From contig OW804096.1 of assembly GCA_942159475.1 (NCBI GenBank), forward strand, positions 17,880,906 to 17,944,905: 64,000 nucleotides of DNA, in the 5' to 3' direction. Positions within the stretch are counted from its first letter, which is position 1. Each line of letters begins with the position of its first letter. The DNA comes from Sthenelais limicola. Its lineage: Eukaryota > Annelida > Polychaeta > Phyllodocida > Sigalionidae. Made by a program: the position numbers and the translations under genes. Positions 43,771 to 52,154 of this stretch are shown in pieces. A model generated the notes under the pieces. It saw only the letters and a program-made list of their open reading frames with translations, did no database searches and was not told the DNA's origin.

Positions 43771-43805
43771 CACTAGCTTTCGGGCCTGGTTTGCCCTTCT
43801 TCAGG
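43771..43805 (-). ncRNA. Hammerhead-ribozyme-like motif, minus strand
   Basis: Minus strand: CTGAAGA, A, GGGC-aaaccag-GCCC, GAAAGCTA. It has the same core and stem II as the motif at 29178, with a different loop, so compensated or conserved structure is plausible. It marks a further PLE end in the opposite orientation (tail of the next element would lie at lower coordinates). Confidence 0.5.
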
Positions 43806-43848
43806 TCATTCAGGTCAGTATTAATTCAGGTCTTCTTCAGGTCAGTAT

Positions 43849-44005
43849 TAATGATGATTTACAAGTATTCAAGGGACTTAAGGGTCTTAAAGCTGTCTTG
43901 TGGAATGTAAGGAGCCTGATACCCAAGTTGTACCAGGTACAACAATTTATTATAATGGAATGTAATCCCCAAATTGTATTATTACAGGAAACATGGCTAA
44001 ATATT
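43849..44005 (+). pseudogene. LINE endonuclease N-terminal fragment
   Basis: Reads GLKAVLWNVRSLIPKLYQVQ followed by CNPQIVLLQETWLN. WNVRSL...I..LQETWL is the N-terminal signature of APE-type endonucleases of CR1/L2/RTE-like LINEs; the Asn and Glu catalytic residues are present. The domain stops after about 50 residues in a T run at 44009. It comes from a different family than the LINE at 31755. Confidence 0.7.
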
Positions 44006-44029
44006 TTTTTTTTCACTTTGGTAAAATTC

Positions 44030-44663
44030 CAGAATTCTAAACCTAAAGCTAATTTTGCTATTACAAGAGATTTGGATGTCGCCAATGGCACCTTCATTAA
44101 TAAACGCTCTGTCTCTCCTTTACAGAATGAAGAGAAGTTATACATACCTCTGGACTTCAGCTTGGCCTTATCCCAGGAATGGAGGAAGGCCAGGAAAACC
44201 ATCTCTGACGGAGTGAAGAATGGAACCAGAGGAAGACACATTGAAGAACTCAGCCACTCCACCAAGGATGGACACCCAGCAGTTCTGACCAACTGGGCGC
44301 AGGGCACTAAAGCCTTCCCTGACTATATTTCAATCGATAATATCCTTCTCAACGAAATCGCTGAGATGCGTCGGGAGAATGCACTCCAAATTCAACAATA
44401 TGTGGTCAACACACGGATGAAAAGAGGAGCGACTCAAATGGATTGCGACTATAGTCAATTAGCCAATATCCAAGTTATGGCCTGCAATGAAGGTTCCACC
44501 AAATTCATAGATGCCATCCATATCATCGAGAGTTTGGTTGGTAACGAGAAACGTAACCTGATTAGACCTGCTCTTTCCAAACGCAGGGCCCACCTGTCCA
44601 AGTACCAGCCTACACACATGGATTGGATAAACTTCCACTCATATGTCCACGCTGGCCGTGGCG
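44030..44663 (+). CDS. Long open frame of unknown family
   Basis: About 210 codons open without an obvious start, in the same frame as the LINE fragment upstream. It reads EKLYIPLDFSLALSQEWRKA, DGHPAVLTNWAQGTKAFPDY, NEIAEMRRENALQIQQYVVN and HLSKYQPTHMDWINFHSYVH. The composition is protein-like (balanced, helical, few low-complexity residues). I recognise no domain. It ends at a minus-strand LINE 3' fragment (44664). It could be a gag/ORF1-type transposon product or a displaced exon. Confidence 0.4.
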
Positions 44664-44822
44664 TGGTTTGGTTTGGTTTGGTTAGTTTCACCTCCGCTAA
44701 TAGTTATTAAAAGTTAGCAGATATACTGTGGTTTTATTATTTTATTCTGTGAAATTCCCTATTTCATGAAACAGGGGGTTTGGCCTGACGAAGTCAGGCT
44801 TCATTTAGGTTACCTAAATTTT
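44664..44822 (-). mobile_element. LINE 3'-end fragment, second minus-strand copy
   Basis: Reverse complement of 35660-35818: (TTTGG)n, gttagtttcacctccgctaa, atttcatgaaacagggggtt, ggcctgacgaagtcaggctt, to the ORF2 stop region (cctaaattttgtc). 159 bp, 5' truncated, with no clear target duplication. Confidence 0.88.
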
Positions 44823-45367
44823 GTCTGGGATTACTAGATACTCAGCCTCATTTCACAAATTGGCGATTGACGGATGTCATCTAAAAGAGGAAATGAAGAT
44901 CGAATACGCCAATCAATTATCGTTGGCATACACAAAGGCCCACCAATGATTATATCAACCATCAGAAACACAATGGGATGAAGAAAATATGTATGTAAAT
45001 GTGAAAAAATATATGTAAGTATATAGCAGGTACTGTTGTAACTGAGGCATGTTTCTACAAAACGGCCACAAACTTCAACCTAGCCCCATATATATCCGTA
45101 GCATACCCTTCGTAACCACTGGAAGGTTATAAGTTATAAGTATATATGAAACGAACCACAACATCAATCAACATTTGAAACAGCCCACACGAAAGTAGCA
45201 TAATTACCACTCCCATGGATTATTGTAAAACCCAGATCAACCAAGTTTTTATAGAACAAGGTTGAAAACAGTTAAACATATTCTATGGAAGGGGTTCAAA
45301 ATATCAAATATTGGACACCAGCTAACAACCTCAGGTATGAACAATGCTTTATACTATTACCATTACC
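44823..45367. other. No gene seen
   Basis: AT-rich and non-coding. Lies between the LINE fragment and the second P-transposase copy. Confidence 0.45.
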
Positions 45368-45745
45368 ATTATATGCCCACAGTTAATGTGAGGATTCTAG
45401 TGGCCTGTCTAATGTGTACTAATAACTATTTTTTGTCCACTTAGAAAAATGTAATAGCAGCCACCAGTGACAAGGCCTCACCAAACCAATGGTTTAATTA
45501 TTAGATTGCATAGTGAAAACGGATTCAAGACCACTAATATTGAAGCCCAAGAAAGGGGGTGATATATTTCTTTAGCGATGCCCCCCACCTCATCAAGACC
45601 ATTAGAAACAACCTCAATAGCTCTGGGTTTGGCAAGAACACCAAACATCTACGGGAGTGTAAATTAATGTCTGATTTCTTTATGTCCTTTACTAGAGCCA
45701 AGCCATTTCACTGTGCATTTGTATACATGTGTTTAAGTGAGTGAG
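45368..45745 (+). pseudogene. P-element-like transposase exon, copy 2
   Basis: Second copy of the 43264-43530 segment, here continuing further: VIAATSDKASPNQW, then (shifted) GDIYFFSDAPHLIKTIRNNL, NSSGFGKNTKHLRECKLMSD and TRAKPFHCAF. The FSDAPHLIKT-RN block is the second catalytic Asp region of P-type transposases. A frameshift at about 45498 separates the two parts. A SINE-like insertion follows at 45737. Confidence 0.78.
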
Positions 45746-45818
45746 TGAGTTTAGATGCTTAACCCCCTTATCAACACATTTAAGATGGTTGTATCAAGGG
45801 CGGAATACATGTGTTTAA
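45723..45818 (+). mobile_element. Short SINE-like insertion with perfect 14-bp target duplication
   Basis: atacatgtgtttaa at 45723-45736 and 45805-45818 flanks a 68-bp insert made of gtgagtgagtgag, ttagatgcttaacccccttatcaacacatt-like sequence and gtatcaagggcgga. It equals the first third of the family at 28967, so it is either a 3'-truncated copy or a shorter subfamily; the clean duplication shows it moved in this form. Confidence 0.88.
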
Positions 45819-45946
45819 TATTATCCCCCAGGCTATTGATATGAATGCCAGCTGTGATAATTACCACACTGAACCACTGGCTGCTTATAAGACCATTCCA
45901 CCAAAATACACACCCACCGCTGTAGACAGGAATCAGGGTCCTGTTG

Positions 45947-45949
<3 letters not shown>

Positions 45950-45989
<40 letters not shown>

Positions 45990-46132
45990 TTACCAGGGCT
46001 AGTTCAGCGTTAGCTGTTCTTCCACTAGTGCCTGGGAGGACGAGAGCGATAGCGCGGCCGCACCAGGGTTCGAACCCACGACACTCGCATGCCACGAGCC
46101 GACCCAGCGCGTTAGACCACTCTGCCACACCG
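45950..46132 (-). mobile_element. tRNA-derived SINE with poly(A) tail
   Basis: Minus strand begins CGGTGTGGCAGAGTGGTCTA (A box TGGCAGAGTGG at 46118-46128), has a B box GGGTTCGAACC (46067-46077), a tRNA-Leu/Ser-like folded length, then a 70-bp body and a 34-base A tract (T run 45950-45983). RNA polymerase III would transcribe it. It is not a functional tRNA because the 3' acceptor strand is replaced by the SINE body. Confidence 0.85.
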
Positions 46133-46171
46133 TAACCTCAAACTAACATTGTAAGACAGGACTTTAAGCTT

Positions 46172-46367
46172 TTGGGTGAGCTGCCTGTAGGTAGGAGGAG
46201 GGAGCGGGTTTTTAGGCCCCGTATTACCTCCCTTGACAGTCTCGAGGATTGTGAGGTGATAGAGAATTGGCGGCTGGACCGCCAATTGATAGAAGAGTTT
46301 TCCCTCCTTCTTAATAAGACACTGAATATTACACGTATGCGTCCGGAAGCACGTCAAGAAAATTTGT
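46172..46367 (+). pseudogene. PIF/Harbinger transposase, N-terminal exon relic
   Basis: Reads RRRERVFRPRITSLDSLEDC, RLDRQLIEEFSLLLNKTLNI. This matches the region before the catalytic core of HARBI1-like transposases (RP-R--PL-...E-....R-...I..L...L). A donor-like cac|gtatgc at about 46336 could end the exon. Confidence 0.65.
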
Positions 46368-46434
46368 AACTAACAGACGTTTATTATAATATAACTCACT
46401 CATTTCATTCAGTAATTTTGAAAGTGCTCATAAG

Positions 46435-46472
46435 ACTTGTGGCCCAATAGACAAGGCACCTGACTGTATCTA
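46435..46472 (+). repeat. tRNA-Arg-like SINE head fragment
   Basis: tgctcataagacttgtggcc then caatagacaaggcacctgact parallels the 5' half of the tRNA-like unit at 51672, including the preceding aactcact...attttgaaag. No B box follows. Confidence 0.55.
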
Positions 46473-46598
46473 TTCAGTACTGTTCTATTCTCCTAAATCG
46501 ATGTGTTTTGTCTCCATATTACTTAGATATATTCCTATACTAGTCAGCAAGACACAACAAGTTAAATACAATACAATACATGTTACCTACTTTTGCAG

Positions 46599-46736
46599 AT
46601 TCTGGCTGCACTAAAATTTTATGCAACTGGCAGTTTCCTGATGAGAGTCAGCCAGGTGGTCGGCCCTCACAAGTCCACCACAAGTAGGATAATTGTTAAG
46701 GCGACCGAATATATTTGCTCGCTGGCCGATATTTAA
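46599..46736 (+). pseudogene. PIF/Harbinger transposase, second exon relic
   Basis: The acceptor ttttgcag precedes ILAALKFYATGSFLMRVSQV then VGPHKSTTSRIIVKATEYI and TAA at 46734. The A-L-FYATGSF and ST-SRI motifs are diagnostic of HARBI1-type transposases. The exon between (R-HA-L...Q) is missing, and the catalytic DDE part lies elsewhere (a GDSGYP piece is at 52702). Confidence 0.8.
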
Positions 46737-46860
46737 ATGGCGGGAAAGTGCTCAGAGCTGAAACATGCGCATGTGAGATCCAGACACACCTAACTAACCA
46801 GAAATAGGACAAAACATCCCAAAGACAAACAAAAAAGCTCAGAAGTAACAGAGAACAACC

Positions 46861-47661
46861 ATGGAAACACCTGGAATATTTTCCAGGATGACGATCGCGG
46901 TGCTGGGAGGATCATTGAAGAAAGGAAAAACCGTTACGGCTAGTGGAGGCCATGACACCCAAGCCAACGTCGAAATAGATGGGCTGGGTTCAGAGATCGT
47001 AAATCTTCCTGAAGGTGAAATAGCAGAAGAAAAACTTATGGAAAAGAAAGATACGATGGAAGAGGAAAAAAAGACCCACAAAAAGAAATCTGTAAACCGA
47101 CTGGAACAAAAATATGGATATATCAAAAAAGTTCTTTTTGGAGATATGGACAGTGAACCAGAGGCTACTGATCGTCCATTCACTGCCACAAAGGAAACTG
47201 AGGCAACGATGTTGGAGACACTGTTACCGTCAACATGTCCAAAGCTCAAAAAAACAGGTGGGTGACCGTTGTATCAAAAATCACGAAAACGATGGCATAA
47301 ACACACTAAGAAAGTCAGTAAAATTGATTGAAGACAGTTTTGGCTCCTTCATCACGAAAATTAAATATGACATAGGTCTTATGGAAGACGATTTTGGCCA
47401 ATATGCATGGGAAAACTCGAACACCGTGCAGGATTTATGTCGCTGATAAAAAATCTGGACAGCTCACTAATCACGGTAAAATCATGCAACAAATCACTTG
47501 AAAACAATGTTCAAACTTTAGAAAGAACCAATGTAAAACTACTTGGAAAAGACAAACTAAAAGTGGGCAAAAATAATGATATAGTCGACAATAAATCTCA
47601 GAAAACCGAGGTACATGATAGAAATGAAAATCAAATGAGCTGGGCAGATAGAGTGAGTGAG
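46861..47661 (+). pseudogene. LINE ORF1-like frame, N-terminal part, broken
   Basis: Frames 46861-47265, 47114-47446 and 47407-47664 overlap and together read as a charged coiled-coil protein (EKLMEKKDTMEEEKKTHKKK; SLENNVQTLERTNVKL) ending NQMSWADRV, where a SINE-like insertion starts. A coiled coil followed by the RRM-like part at 48760 is the layout of L1-type ORF1 proteins, which bind element RNA. Two frame changes are needed, so this copy is dead. METPGIFSRMT at 46861 is a plausible start. Confidence 0.5.
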
Positions 47662-47674
47662 TGAGTGAGTAATG

Positions 47675-48723
47675 CCCAGGGAGAAGCGAACGTTCACGCA
47701 CAGCGGATAAACGTTTGTTGATCAGTTGTTTGGCGTTCTGTGCGTTTGCAAATGTTCATGTAACGTTTCCATCGTTCATCTACCGTTTGCGTTGGTAAAG
47801 GGAGAAGTGAACGTTCATGCACAATCAATAAACGTTCATTAATCAGTTGTTTAGCGTTTCGATTATTTGTAAATGAAACCTGAGTCTAAGTCAGAGAGTC
47901 AGAGGGGAATCCCCCATGACATAGCCGTTGGAGTGCCATGCAGACTCAGCTAGACGCATTTATATTTTAGGTAAGATCTTGTTATTGCATTGATTTCGTA
48001 TTCATCCAACTGTGCAGGAAGGAATATAAATAGTTTGTGAGTAACTAGGGCCAAGTTCCATATATGTTTAGGGTGCATATGGAACAGAATTCTCCATTGT
48101 AGCATTCAAACTGCAAGGACACATGCAACTGAATGCAAAATGGCGGCAGATTCAAAATCTGCAGGGGAAGAGGATAGCGTCGCCGCCATCGCCGCAACGT
48201 TGCCGCATTTTCCGAAGCTTACAGAAGACAAACCACTAAGGTCAGAAACTTGTATTATATCTCAAACGAACCGGAAATATGTCAGCATCATGGAGGAGTG
48301 AGATCATTAAAATCCGTTAAGATCTCGGAATGCAGCGATCAATAATATAAGACTATGTTTATCCAAAGTCAGTCAGTGAGTATATTAATGATTCGGCCGA
48401 CCTGCCGTCCTCCTGTTTGCCTTATAGATATATATATATAGGCCTATATGAAATAGGCCTAACTTCTCATTTCCTTAGTAGACATACATATATATATGAC
48501 AATGAGGTATAACAACATTTAAAAAGAACTGTTTGTATAACGTGCATTGCTCGTTTGCACACCTCCTGATCGTTTGCAAACGTGTGTACAATGTTTGCAT
48601 ACAAACGATGATTGTCCTCACTTAATGTTCATGCACTGTGCGTTCACTGTTTGGCTACCGTTTGCGAACAGTCACATCCAAACGTTACACAAACGTTCAA
48701 AGAACGTTACATTTCTCCCTGGG
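47675..48723. mobile_element. 1.05 kb TIR DNA transposon with AACGTT-rich ends
   Basis: Starts cccagggagaagcgaacgtt and ends (inverted) cccagggagaaatgtaacgt, imperfect 22-bp terminal inverted repeats. Subterminal regions are packed with aacgtt/cgtttg words; a 66-bp unit (gggagaag-gaacgttca...cagttgttt-gcgtt) occurs twice, at 47679 and 47805. No transposase. A 53-codon exon-like ORF lies inside at 48140. Superfamily not assigned; no clear target duplication. Confidence 0.78.
48140..48301 (+). CDS. Small exon-like ORF inside the TIR transposon
   Basis: MAADSKSAGEEDSVAAIAAT then LPHFPKLTEDKPLR and, beyond a possible donor (aag|gtcaga at 48240), SETCIISQTNRKYV to TGA. GC-rich against AT-rich surroundings and starts right after gcaaaATGG, a good initiation context. 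It looks like a captured first coding exon. Family unknown. Confidence 0.35.
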   Translation: MAADSKSAGEEDSVAAIAATLPHFPKLTEDKPLRSETCIISQTNRKYVSIMEE

Positions 48724-48744
48724 TGGTTGCTTAATGCCATGATG

Positions 48745-49157
48745 ACATCCATGTGGAGTCATATTCATGGCAATGAAAGAGTAGGCAGACCAGTAAACAA
48801 TGAACCTCAGTACATAATATTGGAAGGGGTTGAAGAAAGTTGGTCAAGTCTAGGACCAAAATCACAGGCAGAAGTAAACAAAATAGTGGATTTGAGTGAT
48901 AGAAATGAAGAAATGAAATCCAAAGTTCTTGAAATCTTAAAGATTGCAGATAAAAGAACAACTGAGCGAGACATAACTGTGGCGTATAGGATTGGGAAAG
49001 CTACCATCGGTAGAAGGAGGGCGATTTATTTAGTCCTGGCTTCGGAGAATGTCAAAATGAGTATCATCAGAGCAAGCCATAAGATTAGAGAACAAAGGAA
49101 ATTTAGTAACATCTGGATGAATAAATCAATAAGAAAACTAATGGCTACCAGTTAAAC
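48745..49157 (+). pseudogene. LINE ORF1-like frame, RRM and C-terminal part
   Basis: Reads QYIILEGVEESWSSLGPKSQ (RRM-like start), ILKIADKRTTERDITVAYRI then GRRRAIYLVLASENVKMSII and FSNIWMNKSIRKLM. The I-V-YRIG...RR-I-LVL pattern and the K-E/N-F-N-I--N---I ending correspond to the RRM/C-terminal region of L1-type ORF1 proteins, which bind and anneal nucleic acid. Stop at 49153; adjacent frames continue with LARKLVKVA, so a frameshift is likely before the NADAR part. Confidence 0.6.
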
Positions 49158-49680
49158 TTGCTAGAAAACTCGTTAAAGTTGCTCAAACTTCATAAGATTG
49201 ATGCAAAACTAGTCATAAACCATATCACCATTGGATATGAGTCCTTTTCGGTACACAACTTAAACAAGCTCCCAAATGGTTGTAAACCAGAAGACTTCTA
49301 TCATGTTAATGTGGGAACGGAAGGAATTGGTTTCAAAGGGGAACATAGTTTCCTTTCAAATTTGTATCCCGCCCATTTTGAATATCAAGGTAGACATTTC
49401 GCCTGGGTTGAACATTGTTATTAATCGACGAAAGCTGCAAAGGCAGGCAAGACGAAGTTCACTGAAAGCATAGCACGGGAAAGCAGCGCATCGGTTGCCA
49501 AGCAAAAAGGTGGATCGTTTAAGACGTCACCGCAGTGGAAGACAAACAAGTCCACAATATTGGAGAATATGGTTTAACCAAAAATTCGACCAAAACAGAT
49601 CTGAAAAAAAAATTAATAGCAACAGAGAGAAAAAGTCTGATTGAATTAACTGTTTAAAAAAAATGGGGTGCAGGCCTGCG
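49158..49680 (+). pseudogene. NADAR (YbiA-like) domain attached to the LINE ORF1-like frame, broken
   Basis: After a linker (ITIGYESFSVHNLNKLPNGC) the frame gives FKGEHSFLSNLYPAHFEYQG and AWVEHCY, then TAA at 49422 where Gln is expected, STKAAKAGKTKFTESIARES, PQWKTNKSTILENMV, and in another frame LKKKLIATERKSLIEL and WGAGL (49664-49678). F-G-SFLSN-YP...VEH-YQ--KA and L-T---LIE-T---WG-GL are the two ends of NADAR. Bacterial members cleave riboflavin intermediates or ADP-ribosylated bases. One stop and at least one frameshift. Known LINE ORF1s with such tails exist in invertebrates as far as I recall; the role is unknown. Confidence 0.75.
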
Positions 49681-49809
49681 GCACCCGAAAGTCCAAAATG
49701 GCTGATGAAGGCCGATTGATCGTGAAAGTATAGTTGGCGAAAACTTATTGAAAGCGTTAGGGCCAGACTAGCTTCTAACCCCACAAATTAGACAGTTCAG
49801 TATAATACA

Positions 49810-50205
49810 ATGGACTTGCTTGTCCTAATGGATTCTAGGGGAGGAGGGATAGAAGGAAAACTCCGCTTGAAGCTTTTACACATGTCCGTGAAGGTCATAA
49901 CTATACCTGGTGGCACGATTGAAAGGCTGGTAAGTGAAGCCAGACCTGTAGTAACATTCAAGAACGCCATGGCGGGTTGTGAGCAGCATCTTTGAAGATG
50001 TTGCAGGTATAAGGTGAAATTGGTTTCTCTGCAATCATTGGGATGGACTTAACTGTATACAAAAACATTAGTATCCCCTGCAGGACACCCTGTGGTTGAA
50101 GTAAACATGGCAATCGTAGAACACAACAGAAGGGCCAATGTACCAATCCTGTGGCTTCAGACCTTAGTTCATAGAAACAAAGGTGGCCAGTCCAGAAATC
50201 TGTAA
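49810..50205 (+). pseudogene. SGNH-hydrolase-like 5' and 3' exons
   Basis: Exon 49810-49929 (donor ctg|gtaagt) reads MDLLVLMDSRGGGIEGKLR, then VKVITIPGGTIERL, resembling SGNH block I (D-S-G) and the PGG-I--L segment. A second exon after an acceptor at 50082 reads HPVVEVNMAIVEHNRRANVP and LWLQTLVHRNKGG, like the V-x-N....N...P-W-L..H terminal block in transposon-linked SGNH proteins. The middle GGND exon is absent here but present at 30498. The first catalytic Ser region reads DSRG; activity is unlikely. Confidence 0.45.
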
Positions 50206-50384
50206 CCAGTGGGCCGATTTATTACATGTGTAAGGGCCCTTCTTGACTAGTGAAAGAGCATGGCCATGGTCTTTATTAACTGAAATAGGATAAATAATTG
50301 TCTGATTGTTGGACATAATGGCGTTTGAAAGTGCATATTGAATGCAGGTGACAAATTTGGTAATCATTTTAATTTGATTTGCAG

Positions 50385-50520
50385 ACCACCACGCCATAGC
50401 TCCAAATTGGAGCCAGGAAGAAAAAGAAGCCATCGTCTCTGTTATGGAAGAAGACGATACATACCACATATTGAATACCTCTTTCTCTCCAGCCATCACT
50501 AAGGAGAGAAAGAATCACAT
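50385..50520 (+). pseudogene. Myb/SANT-like exon, decayed paralogue
   Basis: After the acceptor tttgcag it reads APNWSQEEKEAIVSVMEEDD then FSPAITKERKNH, paralogous to exon 2 of the gene at 18359 (NWAYEEMEALVSAMEEDG...FSPLITKDRKNK). Two extra bases after the acceptor break the phase, and the donor GT has become AT (cac|atgagt), so it cannot splice as the intact copy does. Confidence 0.8.
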
Positions 50521-51671
50521 GAGTACTTTCAATTATGCCATGATAGGTGTGCATATGCGTGTGCGTAAGTCGGTAAAAATGAGTTGCGTTGCGTCATGGA
50601 AAATAAATTAAATTTACAGTTGCACCTGATCAAATTTATCCAAATTTATCGCCAGCTAATACAAAAGAGAGAAATAATAACGTGGCCAGATTAGCCCATG
50701 GCACATTCTAGATCTTGTATTTTTAAGGTCAAGAAAAGTCCAAAATACTGATAATAGAAAAGTTAACATTTGTGGTTTGGCAAAAGGGAAAACACTAATA
50801 GTCCCACACCCAAACAATGAGATTTTTAAAAGATCTTATGTATTTACATTGGCCACTTTATGGAATGGAATGTCTCCTTAATCCCAACTGTTACCTTCAA
50901 GAAAAGAGTTTAGAAGGTATTTGCACCAGACTCTATTGTATTGTTTGATCAATATTTACAAAATAATGTTAAATAAGCACATGTGTAGTGGGTCCGCCAC
51001 CCGGAATACATCAACGCTGCCGACCATTGCCGACTACAACCAGGCTACAACAGCAGGGGCACTTCTACTGGAGCCTGAGACGACCACCAGTTCCGGCCAC
51101 TTCCATCAGAGGGCTACATACATCATCGTGCCAACAGCACTGCAGAAACCCTCCTATGGGCAGTAGGCGGAGGATACTACTACTTCTGCAAGGGGATCCA
51201 GGCTTCGCTTAACACTACAGACTCGAGCCGCGCCGCGGACCTGGATACTTCTGTTCAAATTAAGCACCCTTGTTGGGAGACAATACCTTTGTCACTGTAT
51301 ACCTTTGGGTAATAAAAGACAGTTCAAACGAATTTCCTCGTATTCGTGATTCTTTCTCGAATTTCATAAACTCGTGCCCACGAATTTGCGGTTCACTACA
51401 CATGTAATTTGAACAGATGTACTGTGAAAAATGTTGTATTGCTGCAAACTCAATGATCAAGACATGGATAGTTAATTTAAATTATTATCCATTTTTATTT
51501 AAGCGTGATTGTTCAACTTATGAAGAAGCACAAGTACATTGTACATAGGTTTCCCGGAATCCTATTTACTCATTTTGATATTTTTCCTGGCTTTCATATA
51601 TTATTTTGCATGAAAATGTGATTTTCTTATTTCTTGAAATAAATAATTCACCAACTCACTAATTTTAAAGT
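50521..51671. other. No gene seen
   Basis: Non-coding. The two overlapping ORFs at 50921-51212 are shadows of a CA/GC-rich patch (ccaccagttccggccacttc region) and show no domain. 51300-51670 is AT-rich. Confidence 0.45.
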
Positions 51672-51752
51672 GCTCATAACACTTGTGGTCCAACAGATAA
51701 GGACCCTGACTGGCTAAGGTTTGGGAGATTCCAGGTTCGAATCCTGGTGAGT
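51672..51752 (+). repeat. tRNA-Arg-like SINE head
   Basis: tgctcataacacttgtggtc, caacagataaggaccctgac and a B box ggttcgaatcc (51734-51744) follow the layout of an arginine-type tRNA gene (gtggcccaatggataaggc in real tRNAs). Mismatches in the acceptor and anticodon arms make a working tRNA unlikely. A related 5' half is at 46435, so this is the tRNA-derived head of a SINE family; its body was interrupted by, or ends at, the SINE-like insertion at 51773. Confidence 0.65.
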
Positions 51753-51758
51753 TTGGTA

Positions 51759-51994
51759 CTTTAAGAATTAGAGTGAGTGAGTGAGATTGGTTGCTTTACG
51801 CCCTTATCAACACTTTGAAGTGTTATATCAAGGGCGGGAGAGCTGAGAGGGAGGCAGTTTATGATCATACCCAGGAAATAGAGATAGAGAAGAAGGAAGA
51901 GAGAGAAAGAGAAAAGAGACAGAAAGGCACTTTAAGGTCCCACCCAGGACCAGGCAGTTTAAGGTCTTACCCAGGACCACCTTTAAGAATTAGA
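51759..51994 (+). mobile_element. SINE-like (GTGA)n element with 14-bp target duplication
   Basis: ctttaagaattaga at 51759-51772 and 51981-51994. The insert (51773-51980) is colinear with the copy at 28967 from (GTGA)n to cttacccaggaccac, about 208 bp. ORFs through it on the plus strand are shared by both copies but reflect the AG-rich repeat, not a gene. Confidence 0.9.
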
Positions 51995-52154
51995 AATGAA
52001 TCATTAGTATACTAAGAATTAGAAAGTACTCCTTCACTAAAATCAGTCATTCAAATCGTTTTTATGGTGGGGAGAAAATTGTGTGTCAATTCAACTTTTA
52101 CTTAGAAATATTGTAGAACTTGCAAATAAAAGCACTATAGTAAGTATTACAGAA

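Larger units (their letters stand above)
47653..48745 (+). mobile_element. SINE-like insertion split by a TIR transposon
   Basis: gtgagtgagtgagtgagt (47653-47670) and tggttgcttaatgcc (48724-48738) are the head and next segment of the family at 28967 (there gtgagtgagattggttgctt). The 1.05 kb between them is a DNA transposon. The SINE-like copy itself interrupts the ORF1-like frame between WADRV and GRPVNN. Confidence 0.65.

Noticed and set aside
45950..46132. A tRNA-Leu or tRNA-Ser gene on the minus strand
   Set aside because: Good A and B boxes, but the sequence continues into a SINE body and a 34-base A tail, so it is a SINE.
46087..46369. A single gene joining the SINE and Harbinger fragment
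   Set aside because: The frame crosses a tRNA-derived SINE; only the part from about 46172 resembles transposase.
47641..47672. Telomere-like or CRISPR-like short repeat (gtgag)n
   Set aside because: It is the simple-repeat head of the SINE-like family; no spaced repeats or cas genes.
51791..52015. 74-codon ORF similar to one at 28988
   Set aside because: The similarity is due to the shared SINE-like repeat; AG-rich low complexity, not a gene family.
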